Source: an uncultured Clostridia bacterium
Lineage (GTDB): Bacteria; Bacillota; Clostridia; Christensenellales; CASEPJ01
Length of the DNA stretch: 32,571 nucleotides
Direction of reading: 5' to 3'
NCBI GenBank assembly: GCA_949289715.1
Contig: CASEPJ010000155.1
Span: 1-32,571, forward strand
Shown: positions 7,976 to 14,873 of the stretch, one piece after another
Numbering within the stretch: position 1 is the first letter of the stretch
How the letters are laid out: each line of letters starts with the position of its first letter
The notes under the pieces: model-generated
What the model saw: only the letters and a program-made list of their open reading frames with translations
Told to the model about the DNA's origin: nothing
Databases searched by the model: none
Program-made: the position numbers and the translations under genes

Positions 7976-9613
7976 ATGATAAACGTACAGCCTTCGAATT
8001 TCATCGAAGAATTGGTATTAAACGATATTGAAACAAAAGGTTTAAAGGAAATAATTACGAGATTTCCGCCGGAGCCTAACGGATATTTGCACATAGGTCA
8101 TTCAAAGGCAATAACGGTTGATTTTAATGTTGCAAAAAAATTCAACGGCAGGTGCAATCTGAGATTTGACGACACAAATCCCGTAAAAGAAGACGTGGAA
8201 TACGTCGAATCGATAAAAGAAGATATACGTTGGTTGGGTTTCCAATGGGACGAATTAAGGTATGCGTCCGATTATTTCGACCGTTTGTTTGAAATAGCGG
8301 TTGATTTTATAAAAAAAGATTTGGCTTATGTGTGCGATCTTTCGGCGGAAGAAATTAAAGAGTATCGTGGTACTTTGAACAAACCGGGTAAAAATTCTCC
8401 CTACAGAGATAGGACAATAGAAGAAAATCTCGATTTGTTTTATAAGATGAAAGAAGGTGCTTTCCCCGACGGCAGCAAAGTGTTAAGGGCAAAAATTGAT
8501 ATGGCTTCTCCCAATATCAATATGAGAGACCCCATAATGTATAGAATTTTAAGGGCAACTCATCATCGAACGGGAGATAAATGGTGTGTTTATCCCATGT
8601 ACGACTATGCTCATCCCATGTCGGACGCCATAGAGGGTATTACTCATTCTATTTGTACGTTGGAATTCGAAGACCACCGTCCTCTATACGAATGGTTTGT
8701 TAATCATACGGATTTTGAAATTAAGCCCCGTCAGATTGAATTTGCCAGACTTCAATTGACTAGAACCATAATGAGCAAAAGGTATTTAAAAAAACTTGTG
8801 GACAATAAAAGCGTTTCGGGGTGGGATGACCCCCGTATGCCGACTTTAAGCGGACTGAGAAGGAGAGGCGTTACGAAGGAAGCCATAGCGGATTTTTGCG
8901 AGAGAATAGGAGTGGCAAAATCCAACAGTACTGTCGATGCGGGATTGTTGGAATATTGTATAAGAGAGGATTTAAATAAAAGAGCAACTCGGGCTATGGT
9001 GGTTTTAGACCCCGTTAAAGTCGTGTTAACAAATTTCGATGCCGAAGAATATTTAGAGCTGGAAAACAATCCGCAGGATGCTTCCGCAGGCACGCATAAA
9101 ATACCGTTCTGCAATGAAATTTATATAGAAAGAGAAGATTTCAAAATCGATGCGGATAAAAAGTTTTTCCGTTTAAAACCGGAAGGTTATGTCAGATTAA
9201 AAGGAGCATATATTATTAAATGCGAAACTTATGAAATTGACGAACAGGGCAATGTTCAAGTCATTTATTGTTCTGTTGTTAAAAATTCAAAAAGCGGCCA
9301 TGACGTAAGCGGAATTAAAACAAAAGCTGTAATACATTGGGTTCCGGTGAAATATGCGGTAGATGTACAGGTTCGCAATTACGATTATTTGCTTATCGAC
9401 GGAGATGAAGATAAAGATTTTTCCGAAAGGATGAATCCTAATTCCTTAAAAATTATAGACAATGCCAAAGCCGAACCTTTTATTTTGCAGTCTAAACCGC
9501 AAGACAAATACCAATTTTTAAGATTAGGGTATTTTAACACCGATTATCTGTCCTCAAGGGATAAACTTATTTTTAATTCCATTGTATCTTTAAAAGATTC
9601 AAAAGGTAAATAA
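7976..9613 (+). CDS. glnS: Glutaminyl-tRNA synthetase
   Basis: A class I aminoacyl-tRNA synthetase of 545 residues that charges tRNA-Gln directly. The HIGH motif is at residues 39-42 within FPPEPNGYLHIGHSKA, and the KMSKS-type motif is IMSKR at 265-269. The opening PPEPNGYLHIGH and the segment CTLEFEDHRPLYEW are characteristic of GlnRS rather than bacterial GluRS. The C-terminal half is the beta-barrel anticodon-binding domain (from about residue 340), ending with YQFLRLGYFNTDYL. AAAGGAG precedes the ATG. Presence of GlnRS suggests that this organism may not depend only on the GatCAB transamidation route for Gln-tRNA. No T-box leader fits in the 115-base spacer upstream. Confidence 0.97.
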   Translation: MINVQPSNFIEELVLNDIETKGLKEIITRFPPEPNGYLHIGHSKAITVDFNVAKKFNGRCNLRFDDTNPVKEDVEYVESIKEDIRWLGFQWDELRYASDYFDRLFEIAVDFIKKDLAYVCDLSAEEIKEYRGTLNKPGKNSPYRDRTIEENLDLFYKMKEGAFPDGSKVLRAKIDMASPNINMRDPIMYRILRATHHRTGDKWCVYPMYDYAHPMSDAIEGITHSICTLEFEDHRPLYEWFVNHTDFEIKPRQIEFARLQLTRTIMSKRYLKKLVDNKSVSGWDDPRMPTLSGLRRRGVTKEAIADFCERIGVAKSNSTVDAGLLEYCIREDLNKRATRAMVVLDPVKVVLTNFDAEEYLELENNPQDASAGTHKIPFCNEIYIEREDFKIDADKKFFRLKPEGYVRLKGAYIIKCETYEIDEQGNVQVIYCSVVKNSKSGHDVSGIKTKAVIHWVPVKYAVDVQVRNYDYLLIDGDEDKDFSERMNPNSLKIIDNAKAEPFILQSKPQDKYQFLRLGYFNTDYLSSRDKLIFNSIVSLKDSKGK

Positions 9614-9715
9614 ATATAAATTCCATTAAGTTATAATCGTTAAATATTTTTTATTTATAATTATTTATGGTAATTATATAAAGAAAAATTTATTAAATAC
9701 GTTAAGGAGGCTATA

Positions 9716-11239
9716 ATGAATAACGGCAATAATATTTTACAACAGTCAACTCCACTCGATACGGCAAACAAAAACAGAATTTCAGTTTTTGCCGTAATGA
9801 CAATGTATTTTATAATGTGTAGCATGTTGGAATTGATGAGAGCCGTGCTTAATTACGGATTGTTCGATTCTTTAGGCAATCAGATGATAGACGTAATATG
9901 GTCGTGTTTTTCACAAATTATTATTTTCACTTTAGTTCCCGTATTACTTTATTTATTTTATTTTAAAGAAAAAAAGTTAAAGGACAGATTATCTAATACT
10001 TTTACAAATTTGGGATTAAAGAAAAAAGTGCCGTTAAAAGTAATTTTGCTATCTATACCTGCCGGTCTGGCAATGTATTTTATAACGATTTTTGTTTCTT
10101 TTATATTTAACGTTATTTTGGTATTGATAGGTTATATGCCCAGTACCTCTGCAGGAACCACCTCAACGGAGTTTTCTGCCGTATCGTTTATTTTAAGTTT
10201 GGTTTTGACTGCGGTATTGCCGGCAATCGGCGAAGAAATTACTCACAGAGGAATGTTAGTTAACGCATTTAAAGGATGGGGAGATAAACAGGCCATTTTT
10301 TGGAGTGCATTAATGTTCGGTTTAATGCACGGCAACATACAACAGGTATTCTATGCGTCTTTAGTGCTCGGTATAATAGGCGGAATTATATCCGTTAAAA
10401 CGGGTTCAATAGTTCCCGGTATGATTTTGCATTTTATCAATAACGCAATATCGGTAGTGTTGAGCGAAACCTCTTATTACGGCGGATTCGGCTATAATTT
10501 CCAAAATTTTGCAAACAATAATGCAGTTTTGTTTTTACTGTTATTAATAGTGGCTTGTGTTTTAAGCATTTTCTATATAATTGTTTATGTTCACATTATC
10601 GTATGTTCGATGAGACCGAAATCAGAAAACGAAGTTATTATAGAACAAACGGAACAGGAAAGAAAAGAAGCGATTAAAAAGAGCTGGGAAATTTATTACG
10701 AAAATCTTTCCAAATTTTATAATAATGAACAAAAACCTTTAGACACTCCTGCACAATCCGGCAACGGTGCAAATAATTACGCTAATTTGCAAAATTCGGG
10801 GCAGAACAATCAGTTTATTCCTCCCAACGGAATTAATTATCAGAACGATTATTGGCGGCAGAATCCTAATTATCAACCTTTTAATATGCCTAACGGAAAT
10901 TATGTAAACAATAACGGTTATTATAATCAATGGAATATGCAGCCAAACTATTATTCGAATAATCAAGTACCGAATAACGGACCTTTTAACTATTCGCCTT
11001 TTAATCCTTATTTTTATAATCCATATAACCAAATGAATTTTATGGATGTTTTCAACGAAAAACAAGAATCAAAATTCATAAAATGTAAAAAACGCATGAA
11101 AATTATTATGAAGGAAAATAACGCTCCCGAATATTGCCTTACAAAAGCCGATAAATTAAAATGTTGGATTTTTATCGCCGGGGCGTTGGCAGTAAACGGA
11201 CTAGTTACTCTATATACCCTTTTAATAGGTATGATCTAA
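9716..11239 (+). CDS. CPBP family intramembrane metalloprotease with Asn-rich segment
   Basis: A multi-pass membrane protein of 507 residues. The CPBP (CAAX protease and bacteriocin-processing) core is clear: motif 1 EEITHR (Glu173, Glu174, Arg178), motif 2 FGLMH (Phe201, His205) and motif 3 HFINN (His239, Asn243). These residues form the intramembrane glutamate protease site. Helices precede and surround this core up to about residue 300. After it comes a stretch of about 110 residues (about 340-450) dominated by Asn, Tyr, Pro and Gln, with motifs such as NNGYYNQW and FNPYFYNPYNQMN. A final transmembrane helix (WIFIAGALAVNGLVTLYTLL) ends the protein. The ribosome binding site TAAGGAGG is excellent. 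rlmH follows after 16 nt. Substrates are unknown; members act in bacteriocin immunity, prenyl-protein processing or signalling. Confidence 0.9.
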   Translation: MNNGNNILQQSTPLDTANKNRISVFAVMTMYFIMCSMLELMRAVLNYGLFDSLGNQMIDVIWSCFSQIIIFTLVPVLLYLFYFKEKKLKDRLSNTFTNLGLKKKVPLKVILLSIPAGLAMYFITIFVSFIFNVILVLIGYMPSTSAGTTSTEFSAVSFILSLVLTAVLPAIGEEITHRGMLVNAFKGWGDKQAIFWSALMFGLMHGNIQQVFYASLVLGIIGGIISVKTGSIVPGMILHFINNAISVVLSETSYYGGFGYNFQNFANNNAVLFLLLLIVACVLSIFYIIVYVHIIVCSMRPKSENEVIIEQTEQERKEAIKKSWEIYYENLSKFYNNEQKPLDTPAQSGNGANNYANLQNSGQNNQFIPPNGINYQNDYWRQNPNYQPFNMPNGNYVNNNGYYNQWNMQPNYYSNNQVPNNGPFNYSPFNPYFYNPYNQMNFMDVFNEKQESKFIKCKKRMKIIMKENNAPEYCLTKADKLKCWIFIAGALAVNGLVTLYTLLIGMI

Positions 11240-11255
11240 AAATTAACAAAGACGT

Positions 11256-11711
11256 ATGTTAAAAATAGAAATAATATGCATAGGTAAACTTAAAGAAAAT
11301 TATTATAAAGATGCAGAGCGGGAATATTTCAAAAGAATTTCCCGCTTTGCCGATATATCGGTAATTGAGTTGCCCGAATATGGAAATTTCGAAACGGCAA
11401 AAGCAATAGAAGTCGAGGGAGAAAGTATTTTGAAAAATGCAAACGCCTATCTTATTGCGCTAGACGTTAAGGGTGAACAATTTACCAGTGAAGATTTCAG
11501 TTTGAAACTTAAGAATTTAAAAAACAGCTATTCAAAAATTTGTTTTGTCATAGGCGGTTCGAACGGTTTATCGAAAAACGTCATAAAAAAAGCCGATATG
11601 CTGATTTCCTTCGGAAAATTTACATATCCCAGACAGTTAATGAGAGTTATACTCGCAGAGCAAATTTACAGAGCTTTGACCATCGAAAATAATATTTCGT
11701 ATCATAAGTAA
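11256..11711 (+). CDS. rlmH: 23S rRNA pseudouridine-1915 N3-methyltransferase RlmH
   Basis: A small SPOUT methyltransferase (151 residues; family about 155-160) that methylates pseudouridine 1915 in helix 69 of 23S rRNA, using SAM. Visible signatures are the N-terminal strand and turn (IEIICIGKLKENYYKDAERE), the SAM-loop segment KICFVIGGSNGLSKNV, and the C-terminal knot region QLMRVILAEQIYRALTI ending with SYHK. One oddity: the usual His just before the QLMRV segment is Arg here (FTYPRQLMRV). The start has no strong ribosome binding site, and its 16-nt distance from the CPBP gene suggests coupled expression. A strong terminator follows immediately. Confidence 0.95.
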   Translation: MLKIEIICIGKLKENYYKDAEREYFKRISRFADISVIELPEYGNFETAKAIEVEGESILKNANAYLIALDVKGEQFTSEDFSLKLKNLKNSYSKICFVIGGSNGLSKNVIKKADMLISFGKFTYPRQLMRVILAEQIYRALTIENNISYHK

Positions 11712-11723
11712 CAATTATTTTTA

Positions 11724-11751
11724 TTCCGGCAAAAAATTTGCCGGAATTTTT
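11724..11751 (+). terminator. Rho-independent terminator after rlmH
   Basis: A perfect 10-bp stem (TTCCGGCAAA with TTTGCCGGAA) closes a 3-base loop and is followed by five T residues. It begins 12 nt after the rlmH stop and should end the CPBP-rlmH transcript. Confidence 0.93.
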
Positions 11752-12034
11752 ATAGCCATAATAAATTACCTCAATACTATTTTTTATATTAAAGAAATTA
11801 TCGCTTTTGTTATATAAAATTTTATATTTTTTTATGTTAATAATTTTAAAAACTTAACTGTTTAAATGAGCAATATCGATTATTCGATTTTATTTAATTT
11901 ATATATTTCTAATTTTATAAATTTATAATCGACAAGTATTTAAATATGATTAATCGGTATATAAAAAAGCAAAAAATACTGTAATTTAAATAAAATTTTT
12001 TTATCAATTAAATTTTAAAAAATCCGTTAACCGT
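11752..12034 (+). other. Very AT-rich spacer between rlmH terminator and the M14 peptidase promoter
   Basis: No open frame or RNA gene is visible on either strand. It contains runs of T and A, several TCGATT contexts, and one TATAATCG octamer at 11924-11931. A promoter for the next gene lies at its right end. Confidence 0.5.
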
Positions 12035-12063
12035 TTAACAAATTATTTTTATTTACATAAAAT
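12035..12063 (+). promoter_or_regulatory. Sigma-A-type promoter of the M14 peptidase gene, likely leaderless start
   Basis: TTAACA (12035-12040; 5 of 6 consensus) and TAAAAT (12058-12063; 5 of 6) are separated by 17 bp. The expected +1 is G at 12070, only 2 nt before the ATG at 12072. No ribosome binding site fits between, so the mRNA would be practically leaderless. Confidence 0.6.
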
Positions 12064-12071
12064 AAAACAGT

Positions 12072-12905
12072 ATGTATGATTATTTTTCTTTAACTAAAGA
12101 TGTTAAGAGATGGCAGAAAGAAGGAGCAAAAGTTGACAGTATCGGTAAGTCTGCGGCAGGAAGAGAATTATTTTATGTAAAAGCAGGCACAGGCGATATT
12201 GCCGTTTTAATTCAGGGAGCTATTCATGCAAGGGAACACATAACGGCAAAATTAGTTGCAAATTTGGCGGATCTTTATTTGCATAAAAATTTAAAAGGTT
12301 CAATTTATTTTATTCCCATGATGAATCCCGACGGAGTGGAAATCTGCAAAAAAGGTTTTGATTGCCTATTGGATAAGAATCTTGCGGCAAAGCTCAAAAA
12401 AGAAAATCAGCTTCCCGCTTTATATAAAGCCAATGCAAACGGCGTGGATTTAAACGTAAATTTTGACGCTCGTTTTGCTAAAGGGAAAAAAAACATATTT
12501 ACTCCGTGGAGCGAAAATTATGTCGGGGCATATCCTTTATGCGAGCCGGAAAGCAAAGCATTGGCAGAATTTACCAAAGCGGCTTCTTTGAGCGGCACAA
12601 TCAGCTATCACGCAAAGGGTGAGGAAATATATTGGTATTTCGGTCAAAAAAAATTTTTCACCAGAGACGAAAAAATTGCTAAAAAGATTTCCGAAATAAC
12701 TCAATATCCGCTGAAAAAAACCCCGGGAAGCGCAGGAGGTTACAAAGACTATTGTATAATGCATTATAAAATACCATCCCTTACCATAGAAGTAGGCAAC
12801 GATAATTGCGGATATAACGAACTCTACGACGAATTTGCCTCGATAAAAGAAAAAAATTTTACAGTACCAAAAATATTTTTGAACTCTGTAATCGAATTTA
12901 TTTAA
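12072..12905 (+). CDS. M14 family zinc carboxypeptidase
   Basis: A 277-residue zinc peptidase of the M14 family; many bacterial members cut gamma-D-glutamyl-diamino acid bonds in peptidoglycan peptides. Zinc ligands are visible as HARE (His52, Glu55) and a later His180 in ISYHAKGEE. The catalytic glutamate is Glu240 in LTIEVGNDN. PMMNPDGVEI and GVDLNVNFDARF are the substrate-pocket segments; the usual Asn-Arg pair of animal enzymes is replaced by the NVNFDAR pattern, which I recall from clostridial members. No signal peptide is seen, so it probably acts in the cytosol, perhaps in wall-peptide recycling. No Shine-Dalgarno sequence precedes the ATG; the promoter at 12035-12063 implies a leaderless start. 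Confidence 0.9.
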   Translation: MYDYFSLTKDVKRWQKEGAKVDSIGKSAAGRELFYVKAGTGDIAVLIQGAIHAREHITAKLVANLADLYLHKNLKGSIYFIPMMNPDGVEICKKGFDCLLDKNLAAKLKKENQLPALYKANANGVDLNVNFDARFAKGKKNIFTPWSENYVGAYPLCEPESKALAEFTKAASLSGTISYHAKGEEIYWYFGQKKFFTRDEKIAKKISEITQYPLKKTPGSAGGYKDYCIMHYKIPSLTIEVGNDNCGYNELYDEFASIKEKNFTVPKIFLNSVIEFI

Positions 12906-12954
12906 TAAAAAACTGTTATATATTTTAAATATATTTGTTAATTCCTAAATGAGA

Positions 12955-12983
12955 TTGACATATTGCCAAAAAAAATGTAAACT
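12955..12983 (+). promoter_or_regulatory. Sigma-A-type promoter of the GNAT gene
   Basis: TTGACA (12955-12960; perfect -35) and TAAACT (12978-12983; 4 of 6) are 17 bp apart. The predicted start near 12990 gives a leader of about 35 nt that contains the strong ribosome binding site GGGGGAAG before the ATG at 13025. Confidence 0.65.
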
Positions 12984-13024
12984 ATATTTGTGTAAGTATT
13001 TAGTTAGCAAAAGGGGGAAGCGAT

Positions 13025-13603
13025 ATGGATATAACAATAGATTTATCCAAAACGCATATAGAAACTTCAAGGGTAATTTTAAGATGTTTTCAACCGGACG
13101 ATTTATATGATTTTTTTTGTTACGCCAAGGTAAAAGGAGTTGGTGAAGCGGCAGGGTGGAATCATCACGAAACCTTAGAGGAATCGGAAAGGATTTTAAA
13201 TAAATTTTGCGAAGAAAAGAAAGTTCTTGCTTTAGAATGTAAAGAGACGGGTAGGGTGATCGGTTCAATAGGTCTGCATAAATCTTTTGCAAACGATTTG
13301 AAAGATTATTGCGATTTAACTTTGAAAGAGGTTGGTTTTGTACTTGCTAAAGATTACTGGGGCAGAGGAATTATGACCGAAACATTAAAAGTTTTTATAA
13401 AATATATATTTGACAATTTTCCCGTTCAAGCCATTACGGCAAGCTGTTTTTTGGATAATCCCGCATCCGAACGAGTTATTTTAAAATGCGGTTTTAAATT
13501 TGTATGCGAAATAGATCATTTCGCAAAGCAGTTGAATAAAACAATACCTACAAAAAGTTTTATTCTTTTAAAAGAAAAATTCAATGGCAATACCCACTCT
13601 TAA
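13025..13603 (+). CDS. GNAT family N-acetyltransferase, RimJ/RimL type
   Basis: A 192-residue acetyl-CoA-dependent acetyltransferase. It begins with the RimJ/RimL-like opening (IETSRVILRCFQPDDLYDFF). The acetyl-CoA loop is in EVGFVLAKDYWGRGIMTETL, where the consensus (Q/R)xxGx(G/A) reads as WGRGIMTE. The late motif FLDNPASERVILKCGFKFV matches the usual N-x-x-S-x-x-V-x-x-K-x-G-F signature. The substrate cannot be told from sequence; relatives acetylate ribosomal proteins, amino acids or antibiotics. It has its own promoter, and a strong ribosome binding site (AAAGGGGGAAG) supports the start. It stands alone between long spacers. Confidence 0.93.
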   Translation: MDITIDLSKTHIETSRVILRCFQPDDLYDFFCYAKVKGVGEAAGWNHHETLEESERILNKFCEEKKVLALECKETGRVIGSIGLHKSFANDLKDYCDLTLKEVGFVLAKDYWGRGIMTETLKVFIKYIFDNFPVQAITASCFLDNPASERVILKCGFKFVCEIDHFAKQLNKTIPTKSFILLKEKFNGNTHS

Positions 13604-13930
13604 ATAATTAAATATAGAATTTACAATAATTAGATAAAAAATTATTCTAATAAAAAACATCTAAAATTTTTGATTTAAAAGCGGTAGCAATAAACATTAT
13701 TGACGAAAATATAATCGGTTGTATTTAAAAAACAGTTTAATTTAAAAGCGGTAATTTTTTAAAAATTTTATTATTTATTTAAGATATTTATTTTTATTTG
13801 TCGTTAATCGAATTGATTGCCGCAATACTTTATAAAAGCGAATTAAATAAGACTATTTAAAATTAAAAATGAAAATACATAATAAAGCGATGTTTTTTTA
13901 TAAAAGCATTAAATAAAACGGAATGTAAAA
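13604..13930 (+). other. 327-base spacer before tadA with short direct repeats
   Basis: No gene is visible. The spacer holds repeated short elements. ATTTAAAAGCGGTA occurs at 13673-13686 and 13740-13753. TTTATAAAAGC followed by ATTAAATAA(G/A)AC occurs at 13829-13853 (with a 2-nt GA insertion) and 13897-13919. The core AAAGCG/AAAGCA therefore appears five times. A TATAATCG octamer is at 13710-13717. I saw no clear promoter for tadA. Confidence 0.6.
13829..13919 (+). repeat. Pair of imperfect direct repeats upstream of tadA
   Basis: Copies at 13829-13853 and 13897-13919 share TTTATAAAAGC and ATTAAATAA(G/A)AC; the first has two additional bases (GA) between the halves. Starts are 68 bp apart, close to the 67-bp offset of the ATTTAAAAGCGGTA pair just upstream. 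Confidence 0.6.
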
Positions 13931-14410
13931 ATGGACAAACTCGAAAACAAAATAATTACCGAAGAACGCTTTATGAGGGCGGCTTTAAAGCAAGCTAAAA
14001 AAGCATTCGAAAAGGGTGAAGTTCCTGTAGGAGCGGTTATTGTTAAGGACGGTAAAATAATTGCGAGAGGCAGAAACACCAAAGAATCTACTAAAAACGC
14101 ATTGGCGCATGCAGAAATTAACTGTATATTGAAGGCGCAAAAAAAACTTAATGATTGGCGCTTAAACGAATGTGAAATGTATGTTACCATGGAACCTTGT
14201 CCGATGTGTGCGGGAGCAATATTGAATTCCCGTTTAAAAAAACTTTATTACAGTACGCCCGACTACAAGGCAGGCTGTGTCGATACATTATATTCGCTTT
14301 TAAGCGACCGACGTTTTTTGTGGCAAACGGAAACAAAGGGCGGAATTTTACAAAATGAGTGTCTTTTGCTATTACAAAATTTTTTTAAGCAAGTCCGCAA
14401 AAAGAAATAA
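13931..14410 (+). CDS. tadA: tRNA adenosine(34) deaminase TadA
   Basis: This enzyme converts A34 to inosine in the anticodon of tRNA-Arg(ACG). The deaminase fold is clear: the motif HAE gives zinc ligand His60 and catalytic Glu62, and PCPMC gives zinc ligands Cys90 and Cys93. The N-terminal segment RFMRAALKQAKKAFEKGEVP, with VPVGAVIVKDGKIIARGRN, is typical. At 159 residues the length is normal. The start at 13931 has only a weak GGA upstream. In many Firmicutes tadA is followed by the SRP RNA gene and dnaX, but neither is seen here. Confidence 0.96.
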   Translation: MDKLENKIITEERFMRAALKQAKKAFEKGEVPVGAVIVKDGKIIARGRNTKESTKNALAHAEINCILKAQKKLNDWRLNECEMYVTMEPCPMCAGAILNSRLKKLYYSTPDYKAGCVDTLYSLLSDRRFLWQTETKGGILQNECLLLLQNFFKQVRKKK

Positions 14411-14836
14411 CGTATAAATTTTAAACCTTTCTAAAAATTTTAAAATGATTTTATTCGGATTGTTTAACCCGATTTTTTTGGCTAATCGTATTTTTTTAAT
14501 AAATCGTAATTAATATATCAAAAATTGAAAATCCGGTTGTGTTTAGTATTAGTTTGCTTTTTTATTTAAAAGTTTACGTTTTTAAACTTTTTTTTATTAA
14601 AAACATATATTATATAAGCGTATTGTATTTCATATGCTGTTATATGCGTCTTAAAAAACAGACGAAATTTAAATGAAACAGGGGAAAATATTTAATTTAT
14701 TACAATATTTTAATGTTCATGCAATACCTAAAATATGTTTTAAGCAATCGTAATAAAAAATTGCAGGCAATAAACTATTAGTTTATTAAATGCCAAGATT
14801 TTCCTCAAATAAAAAATTTATTACATAGTCTTTTCA
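14411..14836 (+). other. Long AT-rich spacer between tadA and the GlmU-like gene
   Basis: No open frame, tRNA or SRP RNA signature is visible on either strand. Two weak hairpins occur: one at 14455-14472 followed by a T run, probably the tadA terminator, and a 9-bp, almost purely AT stem at 14568-14591 followed by T residues. The right end carries the promoter of the next gene. Confidence 0.5.
14455..14479 (+). terminator. Probable weak terminator after tadA
   Basis: An imperfect stem (TCGG-A-TT with AA-C-CCGA, one A-C mismatch, loop GTTT) is followed by seven T residues. It lies about 45 nt after the tadA stop. The stem is short, so the assignment is tentative. Confidence 0.45.
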
Positions 14837-14865
14837 TTGACAATTTATATTAAAAATATTAAAAT
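14837..14865 (+). promoter_or_regulatory. Near-consensus promoter of the GlmU-like gene, likely leaderless start
   Basis: TTGACA (14837-14842; perfect) and TAAAAT (14860-14865; 5 of 6) are 17 bp apart. The expected +1 is G at 14872, 2 nt before the ATG at 14874, leaving no room for a ribosome binding site. The distance from -10 to ATG (8 nt) and the GTATG context are identical to those at the M14 peptidase gene. Confidence 0.72.
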
Positions 14866-14873
14866 ATAAGTGT

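Noticed and set aside
14411..14836. SRP RNA gene expected after tadA
   Set aside because: No GGAAGCAGC-type core or suitable pairing is visible on either strand.
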